Of a DNA stretch of 64,000 nt, positions 55,937-64,000 are shown piece after piece. Made by a program: the position numbers and the translations under genes. The number at the start of each line of letters is the position of its first letter. Position 1 is the stretch's first letter. Location of the stretch: assembly GCA_016719855.1 (NCBI GenBank), contig JADJYH010000013.1, positions 1 through 64,000 on the forward strand, in the 5' to 3' direction. Source of the DNA: Saprospiraceae bacterium (GTDB taxonomy: Bacteria > Bacteroidota > Bacteroidia > Chitinophagales > Saprospiraceae). The notes beneath the pieces were generated by a model. That model was given only the letters and a program-made list of their open reading frames with translations. It did no database searches and was not told the origin of the DNA.

Positions 55937-56150
55937 CCAGCCCAATTAAAAATTCATGGCCGAAAGGTAGGAATTTTCATACCAAACGCCCAACTGCCGC
56001 TCTTTTCGTTCAACGTCTCCTGCTCACCAAACTCCCATGCCACAGGAAATATTTGCCGAAGGCCCCTAAAATCAGCCAAAACCCGATTCAAATTGAGGGT
56101 TGCTGTGACTGAACTTTTTACTTTCGCCTTTTTACCTTTTACTTGAACCT

Positions 56151-56735
56151 ATGTTTCTCGAACCACATTTCAAAGGGCAGCGCAGCGGTTGGATTGAGGT
56201 CATTTGCGGTAGCATGTTCTCCGGAAAAACCGAGGAGCTAATTCGCCGATTGAAACGAGCGAAGATTGCCAACCAGAAAGTCGAGATTTTTAAGCCTAAA
56301 ATTGACACCCGTTACGACGAGCTAAAAGTGGTTTCCCACGACGAAAATTTCATCTTGGCAGTGCCGATTGACCACTCGCGCAAGCTGCTCGAAATGGTGG
56401 AAGGGGTAGGAGTCGTTGGTATTGACGAGGCCCAGTTTTTTGATGGCGAGCTGCCCGAAATTTGCCAGCAACTGGCGCTTGACGGTAAGCGAGTCATCGT
56501 CGCCGGCCTCGACATGGACTTCAAGGGTCGGCCCTTCGGTCCAATGCCCAACTTGTTGGCTGTGGCGGAGTACATCACCAAGGTTCACGCCATCTGTCAA
56601 CACTGCGGCAACCTCGCTACCCACTCGTTCAGGCTGGCAAATGAGGGCAAAACGGTACTGCTTGGAGAAAAGGAAAGTTACGAACCCCGCTGCCGCACTT
56701 GCTACAGCATGGGAAACATACTTAATTTGCATTGA
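56151..56735 (+). CDS. tdk: Thymidine kinase
   Basis: 194-aa type II (TK1-like) enzyme of pyrimidine salvage. P-loop ICGSMFSGKTEELI, catalytic Glu in GIDEAQFFDGELPE, GLDMDFKGRPFGPMPNLLAV (lasso), and a zinc site from CQHCGNLA plus CRTCYS. Normal length. A repeat hairpin starts 10 bp after the stop. Confidence 0.96.
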   Translation: MFLEPHFKGQRSGWIEVICGSMFSGKTEELIRRLKRAKIANQKVEIFKPKIDTRYDELKVVSHDENFILAVPIDHSRKLLEMVEGVGVVGIDEAQFFDGELPEICQQLALDGKRVIVAGLDMDFKGRPFGPMPNLLAVAEYITKVHAICQHCGNLATHSFRLANEGKTVLLGEKESYEPRCRTCYSMGNILNLH

Positions 56736-56745
56736 AAGACGCAAC

Positions 56746-56841
56746 GACGATAGACATTAGAAAGAAGATAGACATTAGACATTAGACAATAGACGGCACA
56801 GAGCCTTATGCCCGGTCTAAAGTCTAACGTCTATCGTCTGT
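56746..56841. repeat. Tandem-word hairpin between tdk and nadC
   Basis: The left part (56746-56795) has several copies of AGACATTAGA/GATAGAC; the right part (56816-56841) carries GTCTAAAGTCTAACGTCTAT, their complement. The same word class as at the lepA stop codon. Confidence 0.75.
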
Positions 56842-56858
56842 TTTAAAAACAAACACCA

Positions 56859-57716
56859 ATGACATTTGAACCCGGATTTGAGCAACAACTCAACAATTTT
56901 ATTAAAAATGCCCTCCTCGAAGATGCTCCCCAAGGCGATAGAACTTCCCAAGCTTGCATCCCCTACGATGCGAGATGCACCGCCAACCTGCTGGTGAAGG
57001 ATGCTGGAATCCTCGCTGGGGTGGAGGTTGCGAAGCGCATTTTTTTGCATGTTGACCCCAGCGCCGGTTTTACCCAATTCATCGAGGACGGGACGCACGT
57101 GAGCTACGGCGATGTGGCCTTTCAAGTGGAATGCAACACCCAAGCCTTGCTAGGTGCCGAGCGGGTAGCGCTTAATATCATGCAGCGAATGAGCGGCATT
57201 GCCACGCTGGCGCACGAGTTCGTTTTCGAAGTGGAAGACCTGCCCGTGAAAATCCTCGACACCCGAAAAACCACGCCTTTGCTCAGGTTTTTGGAAAAAT
57301 ATGCCGTCCGTATCGGCGGTTGTTACAATTATCGGGAAAATCTTTCCGAATGGTTCATGATAAAGGATAACCACATCAAAGCTTGTGGCGGTGTGAGTAA
57401 AGCAATCCTCAAAGTGGCCGATTACCAAAAGGCAAACGGCTTGAACTTGGGCGTGACGGTGGAGGTGAAGAACCTCGTCGAATTGCATCAGGTACTGGAA
57501 GCTGGCAACGTGACCCGCATCATGTTCGACAATTTTGAGATGCCGTTGCTGGCAGAGGCAGTGGCCACCGTCAATAATCGTTTTGAAACGGAGGCATCTG
57601 GCGGCATCAATATCCACTCTGTGCGCAGGGTGGCTTTATCGGGGGTGGATTATATTTCCGTGGGAGCGCTGACGCACTCGGCCACCAGCCTGGATTTGAG
57701 TTTGAAGATAAAATAA
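56859..57716 (+). CDS. nadC: Nicotinate-nucleotide pyrophosphorylase (quinolinate phosphoribosyltransferase)
   Basis: 285 aa; converts quinolinate and PRPP to nicotinate mononucleotide in NAD synthesis. ALLEDAPQGDRTS, KILDTRKTTPLLRFLEKYA, MIKDNHIKACGG, VTVEVKNLVELHQVLE, MFDNFEMP, SGGINIHSVRRVALSGVDYI. One variant: the family's GGG-x-NHR signature, whose His-Arg binds quinolinate, reads GGCYNYRENLSEW, with Tyr158 in the His place. The rest is standard, so the enzyme may still work, or the variant may be lineage-specific. Downstream terminator present. Confidence 0.92.
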   Translation: MTFEPGFEQQLNNFIKNALLEDAPQGDRTSQACIPYDARCTANLLVKDAGILAGVEVAKRIFLHVDPSAGFTQFIEDGTHVSYGDVAFQVECNTQALLGAERVALNIMQRMSGIATLAHEFVFEVEDLPVKILDTRKTTPLLRFLEKYAVRIGGCYNYRENLSEWFMIKDNHIKACGGVSKAILKVADYQKANGLNLGVTVEVKNLVELHQVLEAGNVTRIMFDNFEMPLLAEAVATVNNRFETEASGGINIHSVRRVALSGVDYISVGALTHSATSLDLSLKIK

Positions 57717-57736
57717 TTGCTGTGCAACGCTAACAG

Positions 57737-57771
57737 AAAAAGCCATCAGGTGCGAACCTGGTGGCTTTTTC
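57737..57771 (+). terminator. Terminator of nadC
   Basis: AAAAAGCCATCAGGT (57737-57751) with ACCTGGTGGCTTTTT (57756-57770), 15-bp stem and T5. Confidence 0.86.
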
Positions 57772-57834
57772 CGTTTTGGTAAAACTTTGATAATCTGAGC
57801 GGCTGTTCCCTGTTTGGCAAAACCAAAGTCTGGT

Positions 57835-57939
57835 TCAGCCCATTGGATAACTCTTGAAAATCATGGTAAAGAAAATGATGGCACTGATGATAACTATCCA
57901 TAGCCGTACATCCTTCAGAATGGTCTCTTGCCTGTTCAT
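57835..57939 (-). CDS. Putative 34-aa single-TM membrane peptide
   Basis: An ORF reading MNRQETILKDVRLWIVIISA, IIFFTMIFKSYPMG in two halves: charged N-end, one ~17-residue hydrophobic helix (LWIVIISAIIFFTMIF), short polar tail. It starts with ATG; its 5' side holds a TTGCCC-TGCTAT-CGGGCAA hairpin (57972-57990). Composition is exactly that of a small membrane protein. It lies alone in the otherwise empty 57772-58114 gap. No homologue known to me; prediction is from the shape alone. Confidence 0.4.
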   Translation of the reverse strand: MNRQETILKDVRLWIVIISAIIFFTMIFKSYPMG

Positions 57940-58114
57940 GTGTTGTGTTTTTTGATAAATAAAGAATTCGCTTGCCCTGCTATCGGGCAACTCTAACTGT
58001 AAATGTGTAAATGAGGAAGGAGAATTATGACGGGTAGATAAAGCCCTATTTTCAAATAGGATGCCAACAGGATTTTTAATAATTTGTTTTTGCCTGGAAG
58101 ATGCCCCAAATCAT

Positions 58115-59155
58115 TCAGTTTTTGCCCAGCAAAATACCTTGATTTATCTTTTTCACCAGCATAGGTCCTTCATAAACCAGCCCACTGTAAACCTGTACCA
58201 ATGCTGCACCAGCATTGATTTTTTCCAATGCATCCGACGGCGATGCAATACCCCCCACGCCGATGATTGTCAGTTTTCCGCCCGATTTTTCGTGCAGGTA
58301 GCGAATGACCTCCGTCGAACGTGCCTTCACAGGCTTGCCGCTCAGGCCGCCTGCGCCGATATTTTCCAATGCTGAATCATTGGTTTTTAGGCCATGGCGG
58401 GAGATGGTCGTGTTTGTCGCAATCACGCCATCCAGTTTTGTTGCTTGCGCAATGTCGAGGATGTCATCGAGCTGGCCGTCCGTCAAATCCGGGGCAATTT
58501 TCAAGAGGATTGGCTTTGGGGTTGGCTTCTGCTTGTTCAAGTTTTGAAGCGCCGTAAGGAGTGCGGTGAGCGGCGCTTTCTCTTGCAAATCACGCAGATT
58601 CGGCGTGTTGGGTGAACTCACATTCACCACGAAATAATCAACGTAAGGAAAAAGCGCCTCGAAGCAAATTGCATAATCACGCTCGGCTTGTTCATTGGGA
58701 GTTGTCTTGTTTTTCCCAATGTTTCCACCGATTATGAAGTTGCCAGGCTTGCGGTTTTTTAGTCGCTGCACCAGTGCATCCACACCTTCGTTGTTGAAAC
58801 CCATTCGGTTGATTAGCGCCTCGTCGGCAGGTAACCGAAATAGCCGAGGTTGAGGATTGCCGGGCTGTCCGAGCGGCGTCACGGTTCCGATTTCGATGAA
58901 GCCAAATCCCAGTGCCGACATGGCCTCGTAGTGTTTCCCATCCTTGTCGAAACCCGCTGCCAAACCCACAGGGTTCGGAAACCTTAGGCCAAAAACCTTG
59001 CGTTCCAGTCGCTTGTCCTCCACTGAAAAGCTGCGACGGAACAACCAGCCCACCACCGGAATGGCCAGCGTCATTTTCAACAAAAACAAGGTGATGTGGT
59101 GCGCTTTTTCTGGATTGAAAAGGAAAAGGATGGGCTTGAGAATGAGTTTGTACAC
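58115..59155 (-). CDS. pyrD: Dihydroorotate dehydrogenase (quinone), class 2
   Basis: 346 aa, GTG start (59153-59155). FMN enzyme of UMP synthesis, quinone-linked and inner-membrane bound through the N-terminal helices (LFNPEKAHHITLFLLKMTLA). NPVGLAAGFDKDGKHYEAMS, FIEIGTVTPLGQPGN, the catalytic Ser in NVSSPNTPNLRDLQ, LLKIAPDLTD, GVIATNTTISRHGL, GLSGKPV, IIGVGGIASPSDALEKI. Intact. Upstream it abuts a tandem-word hairpin. Confidence 0.95.
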   Translation of the reverse strand: MYKLILKPILFLFNPEKAHHITLFLLKMTLAIPVVGWLFRRSFSVEDKRLERKVFGLRFPNPVGLAAGFDKDGKHYEAMSALGFGFIEIGTVTPLGQPGNPQPRLFRLPADEALINRMGFNNEGVDALVQRLKNRKPGNFIIGGNIGKNKTTPNEQAERDYAICFEALFPYVDYFVVNVSSPNTPNLRDLQEKAPLTALLTALQNLNKQKPTPKPILLKIAPDLTDGQLDDILDIAQATKLDGVIATNTTISRHGLKTNDSALENIGAGGLSGKPVKARSTEVIRYLHEKSGGKLTIIGVGGIASPSDALEKINAGAALVQVYSGLVYEGPMLVKKINQGILLGKN

Positions 59156-59160
59156 TTTGG

Positions 59161-59243
59161 AAAGGTATGAGGTATGAGGTATGAGGTAAAAGTTTGGCGT
59201 CGTCTACCAATTCATACCTCATACCTCATACCTCATACCTTTA
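59161..59243. repeat. Tandem-word hairpin between pyrD and cdd
   Basis: Left arm 59161-59186 has three copies of GGTATGA; right arm 59213-59243 has four copies of CATACCT, the complement. On the minus strand the cdd stop TAA (59241-59243) reads straight into AAGGTATGAGG. Confidence 0.85.
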
Positions 59244-59723
59244 AAGAAACGTCTTATCAAATGCCAGAGGCAGCAAGTCCAGCCCATTTTCAAAAACGAA
59301 AACTGATCCGGTTTCGCCCTGCAAAATTACACGGATTGGTTGTTTGTTTTTCACTTCCGTTTCACAAATTACCTGACGGCAGGCACCGCAGGGCAAGCCG
59401 GGTCGGTCAATCACCCGCTTGGGGTTGCGAACGGCCACTGCGAGTGCTAGTGGTGCCACGCCTGGGTGCATGTTTGCAGCCGTGGTAAGCACCGTTTGCT
59501 CAGCGCAGATGCAGAGCGGGTAGCTGGCATTCTCGTAGTTGCTGCCTCCGAACAATTGCCCATTGCGGAGCAACACAGCCGCCCCGACCTTGAAGTTGGA
59601 GTACGGCGAGTAGGAGTTTTCGAGTGATTTTTTGGCCAAAAGCAAGAGTTGGCGATCGCTTTCAGGCAGCTCGTCCAGTGAGTCGTAGCAGATGAATTCA
59701 GTATGAAACGTTTGTTTTTTCAT
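59241..59723 (-). CDS. cdd: Cytidine deaminase
   Basis: 160-aa zinc deaminase that turns cytidine into uridine in salvage. Start MKKQTFHTEFICYDS. The zinc motif is ENASYPLCICAEQTVLTTAA (Cys and catalytic Glu in CAE) with PCGACRQVICE (two Cys). YSPYSNFKVGAAVLLRNG is the typical N-motif. Intact; same strand as pyrD upstream, forming a pyrimidine pair with a repeat in between. Confidence 0.94.
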   Translation of the reverse strand: MKKQTFHTEFICYDSLDELPESDRQLLLLAKKSLENSYSPYSNFKVGAAVLLRNGQLFGGSNYENASYPLCICAEQTVLTTAANMHPGVAPLALAVAVRNPKRVIDRPGLPCGACRQVICETEVKNKQPIRVILQGETGSVFVFENGLDLLPLAFDKTFL

Positions 59724-59828
59724 GGAAATCGGGTTGTCGGTAGGCCAAACATACAGGTAATTGTTGAAAATCAATTGAAGGTGGCCAAAACCGCTGCGTT
59801 TTTCGGTTTGCTGGGAGTTTTAACGAAT

Positions 59829-59839
59829 GTGTACCTTGC
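59829..59839 (+). promoter_or_regulatory. Candidate -7 box of the saccharopine-dehydrogenase-like gene
   Basis: TACCTTGC (59832-59839), with TTTG about 21 bp before. The ATG follows 29 bp later. Confidence 0.35.
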
Positions 59840-59867
59840 GGCCACTTTTTAATCACATTATTGAAAA

Positions 59868-61221
59868 ATGAATAACATCTTGATTTTAGGGGCGGGCCGT
59901 TCGGCCAATGCCTGCATTCAATACGTCCTCAGAAATGCGAAGGAGCACAATTGGTCGGTCGTTGTGGCCGATTCTGACCTCGAAACAGTCACCAGAAAGG
60001 TGGCCAGTCATCCAAATGGCCGTGCCGTGTGGCTAGATGCTGCCAAGGCCGAGGAGCGCCAGGGGCTAATTTCAAGGGCCGACGTGGTTATTTCTTTGCT
60101 CCCGCCACACATGCACGTGGAAGTTGCTTACGACTGCATCCGCCTGAAAAAGCACTTGATTACGGCCTCCTACGTCTCCAAGGACATCCACAAACTCAGC
60201 GACGAGTTTCGGAACAAGGAACTGATTTTCATGGGCGAAATGGGCCTCGACCCTGGCATAGACCACATGTCGGCGATGCAAAAAATTGACGAAATCAAGG
60301 CGAAAGGAGGTAAGATAACTGCCTTCAGTTCCAATGCAGGCGGCCTGGTGGCGCTCGATAATTTGGAGAAAAACCCTTGGCGCTACAAGTTCACCTGGAA
60401 CCCCCGAAACGTGGTGAAAGCTGGCCAAGGAACTGCACAATACCTCGAAAACGGCAAGTTCAAGTACATCCCATACAACCGCTTGTTCAAGGAGTACAAA
60501 CTGATAGAAATTCCTGGCTACAACGAGCCGTTTGAAGTTTACGCCAACCGTGATTCGCTGCTGTACCGGGAGGCTTACGGTCTCGACGACATTCCATCGC
60601 TTTCACGTGGCACTATTCGCTACCGGGGTTTTTGTGATGCCTGGAATGCGTTGGTGCAGATCGGCCTGACCGACGGCACGTACCCCATCATGGATTCCGA
60701 CAAAATCACTTACCACGAGTTGATGGAAGCATTTTTGAGCAAGCCGGGCAGGCCAGGCGCGTCCGTGAAGGAACGGGTGGCGGAGATGCTAGGCGAGACG
60801 GAGTTTTCGCCCGTGATGAAAAAACTGGACTGGCTGGGGCTTTTCAGCAAAAAGAAAATCACCATCCCAAATGCCACGCCTGCGCTGATTTTGGAGGAAC
60901 TGCTGCTCGAAAAATGGAAACTTGCCCCAAAAGACAAGGACCTCATCCTGATGCAGCACCAGTTCGAGTACGAATTGGAATGGAAAAAAATACCACCTCA
61001 CTTCGACCATGGCGCTAAAGGGAGAGGACGCAGAGGACACGGCGATGGCAAGATTGGTGGGGCTACCACTTGGCATTTTTGCCAAATTTCTGATGACAAA
61101 CAAAATTGTGACAACTGGCGTCAACATCCCCGTGCGCAAGGAAATATACGAACCAGTATTGGAAGAGCTCAAGCAGTATGGCGTGATTTTTCATGAGCAC
61201 GAGGAGGTCGTAAACAACTGA
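59868..61221 (+). CDS. Saccharopine dehydrogenase-like reductase (one frameshift)
   Basis: About 450 aa. Rossmann NILILGAGRSANACIQYVLR; LISRADVVISLLPPHMHVEV; MGEMGLDPGIDHMSAMQKID, FSSNAGGLVALDNLEKNPWR and KFTWNPRNVVKAGQGTAQYL are signatures of the saccharopine reductase/dehydrogenase group (lysine metabolism via 2-aminoadipate). A run of seven A near 60988 carries one extra base; removing it gives EWKKYHLTSTMALKGEDAED, continuing to VIFHEHEEVVNN. Family-normal length. Real substrate not established. Confidence 0.88.
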
Positions 61222-61236
61222 TTGCCAAATGCTTAA

Positions 61237-62531
61237 ATGCCTCGTTTCGACAAAATAAACTCCCTGCAAATCTTCCAGGTTTTGCAGTTCGGCACGGCTG
61301 TTTTGATTGGCATTTTGCTGGTTAAGGCTGGACTTCCGACTTCGCTGGTTTCAGTCTACGAGGCGCTGATGTTCATTGCGAGCCTGTTCTGTTTTTTTTG
61401 GGTAGCGGGTGGCCAAAATGCGTTGCTTCAGTTGTTTGCAAAGCTGGACGAAGCCACTCAAAAACGAGCAATTTTTAATGTCTTTTTCCTTTTTCGTTGG
61501 CTGGCTTAGTGACTGGATGCTTGCTTTTTTTGTACCAAAATCCTGTTGGTCAGCACCTTACGAACTTTGAGCAAATGCCGCTGCTCAACCTCCTTGCCCT
61601 GTTCCTCGTGCTCAACTCGCCGAGCTTTTTACTCCATATTTTTTATCTTTTGTTGAAAAAATACCAACAGCTCGTCGTGTTCGGCGTAGTGAATTTTGGG
61701 CTGCAGTTGGTGCTGGTGGTGGTGCCCATTTTTCTCCATTTTTCCCTCCGGGAATCCATGTACGGTTTGTTAGTTTGGGCAGTGGTGAAACTGATTTGGA
61801 GCTTCGTGGTCGTCTATCGCCATGCGGAGTGGCAGTTCGACGTGGTTTTTTTGAAGAAATATCTGTCGCTGGCTTGGCCACTTTTGCTGTTTGCAGCCAT
61901 CGGAAAGGGGTCGGAATACGTTAGTGGCGTGGCAGTGTCTACGCTTTTCGAGGACGAAAAAGTCTTCGCCATCTTCCGATACGGCGCTCGTGAACTACCG
62001 TTGGCGGTGCTGATGGTAGGCGCCCTTGCCACCGCTCTCATCCCAGAAATGGCTGAAAATCAGGCACTTGGACTCGAACGGATAAAAAAACAAACCCGAA
62101 AATTGTCACATTGGCTGTATCCAATCAGCATGTTGTCTATGCTGGCTGCACCGTTTTTGTTCCCGATTTTTTTCAACCAGGACTTCAAGCTATCGGCTCG
62201 TATTTTCAATATTTTCACCTTGCTGCTGGCCAGCCGGATACTGCTGCCACAAGTGGTAACGATGGGTGCTGGCAAGAACAATATCTTGATAATCAGTGCT
62301 TTGACTGAGTTGGTGGTGTTGGTCGGCCTAAGTTTTTGGTGGGGGAAATCGTTCGGCCTGGAGGGCATTGCCTGGGCGGCAGTGGCGGCTTTCATGGTAG
62401 ACCGTGCGGTGCTGATTTGGTACAATTGGCAGGTGCTGAAAATCTCCCCTGGAGATTATATTCACTGGAAAACTTGGGGCACTTACAACTTGCTCCTTGT
62501 TGCCATTTTTTTGATTTCCTTGCAGTTGTGA
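61237..62531 (+). CDS. Oligosaccharide flippase-type membrane protein (one frameshift)
   Basis: About 431 aa with 12-14 hydrophobic segments, of the MOP/MurJ-Wzx class that flips lipid-linked sugars or exports polysaccharides. MPRFDKINSLQIFQVLQFGT, then after a shift near 61490 (one missing base) GLVTGCLLFLYQNPVGQHL and on to FRYGARELPLAVLMVGALAT, ALIPEMAENQALGLERIKKQ and GIAWAAVAAFMVDRAVLIWY. Start 16 bp after the previous stop, so probably in an operon. Paired with the glycosyltransferase downstream, a likely surface-glycan pair. Confidence 0.82.
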
Positions 62532-62632
62532 ACTTGCGTTAGCATCGTGCAACCCATTACAGCCAGCGAACTTCAATTGCCAAAATAAAATCATGTTTTT
62601 CCTATCTTGCGCCGCCAAAACAACAACGTATC

Positions 62633-64000
62633 ATGAGTAAGAAACCTGCCAAGCCCATTCGTCCCCAAGCTTCGCTAAGTGCGAAAAAATCATTGTACAA
62701 TCCAGCCAAATGGCTTGACCGGGCTTCCACGGCCACCGAACAGGACGGCTTTTACAAAAAGATATTTATCGGCTTGAGCCTTGCTATCTTGCTGACAACC
62801 ATTGTGTTAGCGCTCGGAAGCGGCATCAACGGCGACGACGAATACCAAAACGACTACTCCACCAAACTCGTCAGCTACTACTCGACCATGGGCGCCGACA
62901 GCTCGGCCCTGTACATTGACAAGGGCAAGATGCACTACTATGGCGGCTTCTTCGACATCGTGACGGGCTTCACCAACAAGGCGCTCGGCTTCACTTGGCA
63001 AGACGCAGGCTACCACTCGGTCCGGCATATTTTCAACGCCATTTTTGGGGTACTGGCCATGCTGTCCACGGCGCTTTTGGCCAAAGAAATCGCCGGTTGG
63101 CGGGCGGGCATCCTCACACTGCTGTTTATGTTCCTCTCGCCCCGCTTCCTCGGCGACTCGCTGATGAACCCAAAGGACATCCCCTTTGCCGCCGGTTACG
63201 CCATCGCCCTTTACTACATGGCGCTTTTTTTCAAACAAATGCCCACGCCACATTGGAAAACCGCACTTGGCATCGTGCTCGGAATCGGCTTGGCGATAGC
63301 GACAAGAGCAGGTGGCTTGTTGCTGATAGCATTTCTGTTCCTCTTTGCTGGCCTCGATTTTTTGATAAAAAATGGCTTGGGCGGCATCACGTCTGAAAGC
63401 AAAATCGTAGGTAAATACGCTATTTGGACAATTGGCATCGCAGCCGCTGGCTACATCTTGGCACTGCTTTTTTGGCCATTTGCGATCCAATCGCCCATCA
63501 GCAATCCCCTCGAAGCACTGGGCGAGTTTTCGAAATTGGGCGTGAAAATCCGGGTGTTGTTTGGTGGCGAAAACCTTATGTCCGACGAGACGCCATGGAA
63601 CTACGCACTCACCTGGATATGGCGAACGATTCCACTTTTTAGTTTGATTGGCCTTTTGGGCGGCTTGGTTTTCTTGGGCAGGTTTTTCAAAAAATACCAG
63701 CCGCTGCCAGTGTTCATTGCCTTTTTTGCGGCATTGTTCCCACTGTTTTACATCATCTACAAAGACAGTATCCTCCACGATGGCTGGCGTCACTTGACTT
63801 TTGTCTATCCAACAATGACGGTAGTTGCGGCGCTGTTTTTCCTCGAATTGGAGGGCATTTTCAAAGAGAACAAGGTTGGAAAATATGCCCTGTACGTCGT
63901 CCTAGGCCTGATGATGGCGGAGCCAGCAGTATTCATTGCTCGAAACGCCAAGTTTCCTTACACCTATTTTAATCCGGTTAGTGGCGGCATCAGTGGTGCC
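62633..64000 (+). CDS. GT-C-type membrane glycosyltransferase (partial, runs off the right edge)
   Basis: An open frame of 456 codons from MSKKPAKPIRPQ to the window end without a stop. A cytosolic ~45-residue head, a TM helix (IGLSLAILLTTIVLALG), then an exoplasmic loop NGDDEYQNDYSTK with the acidic DDE typical of GT-C enzymes using lipid-linked sugar donors. Eight or more further helices follow. FLSPRFLGDSLMNPKDIPFA and YYMALFFKQMPTPHWK resemble the GT39/ArnT-like family. Probably transfers a sugar in the periplasm, working with the upstream flippase. A TATCTTGC box (62603-62610) lies 22 bp upstream. Confidence 0.78.
   Translation, partial: MSKKPAKPIRPQASLSAKKSLYNPAKWLDRASTATEQDGFYKKIFIGLSLAILLTTIVLALGSGINGDDEYQNDYSTKLVSYYSTMGADSSALYIDKGKMHYYGGFFDIVTGFTNKALGFTWQDAGYHSVRHIFNAIFGVLAMLSTALLAKEIAGWRAGILTLLFMFLSPRFLGDSLMNPKDIPFAAGYAIALYYMALFFKQMPTPHWKTALGIVLGIGLAIATRAGGLLLIAFLFLFAGLDFLIKNGLGGITSESKIVGKYAIWTIGIAAAGYILALLFWPFAIQSPISNPLEALGEFSKLGVKIRVLFGGENLMSDETPWNYALTWIWRTIPLFSLIGLLGGLVFLGRFFKKYQPLPVFIAFFAALFPLFYIIYKDSILHDGWRHLTFVYPTMTVVAALFFLELEGIFKENKVGKYALYVVLGLMMAEPAVFIARNAKFPYTYFNPVSGGISGA

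Noticed and set aside
55810..56112. Protein-coding gene of 100 aa upstream of tdk
   Set aside because: Composition is unlike a protein, it spans a perfect-spaced promoter, and no start signal is visible.
1..64000. tRNA or rRNA genes
   Set aside because: I looked for TTC-loop and CCA-type ends and conserved rRNA segments and saw none; a dedicated covariance search (tRNAscan-type) could still find one.

Overview
The window looks like a chromosomal segment of a Bacteroidota bacterium, most likely of the Saprospiria (the phylum is well supported; the family is a guess). The evidence is: type IX secretion C-terminal sorting domains on two secreted proteins, promoters of the TTTG-N19-TAnnTTTG type, a TamL-type outer-membrane lipoprotein next to a SpoU rRNA methyltransferase, many lipoproteins, a pyrophosphate-type phosphofructokinase, a CtlX-type amidinohydrolase, and a phylum-typical proline-rich protein ending in KLVRRRY. 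I see no prophage, transposase, CRISPR array, rRNA or tRNA. Most of the window is ordinary core metabolism and envelope biology on both strands.

Layout. 1-9 kb: OmpA-like protein, a Kef-type antiporter with a C-terminal universal-stress (USP) domain, lepA, an AT-rich T9SS-sorted protein, and an NRAMP metal transporter also fused to a USP domain, with two DtxR/MntR-like boxes before it. 9-13 kb: purB, gamma-glutamyltransferase. 13-25 kb: a beta-helix T9SS protein, acyl-CoA dehydrogenase, a truncated alkaline phosphatase, a heptose-kinase homologue with an altered catalytic Asp, a SAM-I riboswitch with its terminator ahead of homoserine dehydrogenase, a lipoprotein, pepT. 24-36 kb: two lipoproteins, a UbiA prenyltransferase, TamL and SpoU, a Gfo/Idh/MocA oxidoreductase, CtlX, SppA, PPi-PFK. 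36-44 kb: a GlgE-like protein that lacks two of the three catalytic residues, pnp-rpsO, recF, a GH-like lipoprotein. 44-56 kb: a coiled-coil membrane protein, eno, carA, an efflux operon (HlyD, MacB-type permease, TolC), DUF3467, a methyltransferase, the proline-rich protein. 56-64 kb: tdk, nadC, a 34-aa membrane peptide, pyrD, cdd, a saccharopine-dehydrogenase-like enzyme, a flippase and a GT-C glycosyltransferase running off the end.

Two window-wide patterns matter. First, at least 15 conserved genes are broken by one or more single-base indels, often in A/T homopolymers, and restoring the base gives family-length proteins. I read these as residual sequencing or assembly errors, not pseudogenes. 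Second, intergenic spaces are packed with short tandem words (7-16 bp), often present as inverted copies that form hairpins. In seven places the repeat starts at, or supplies, the stop codon of a gene. This repeat system is the most unusual signal in the window; the GlgE-like pseudoenzyme is the most unusual gene.
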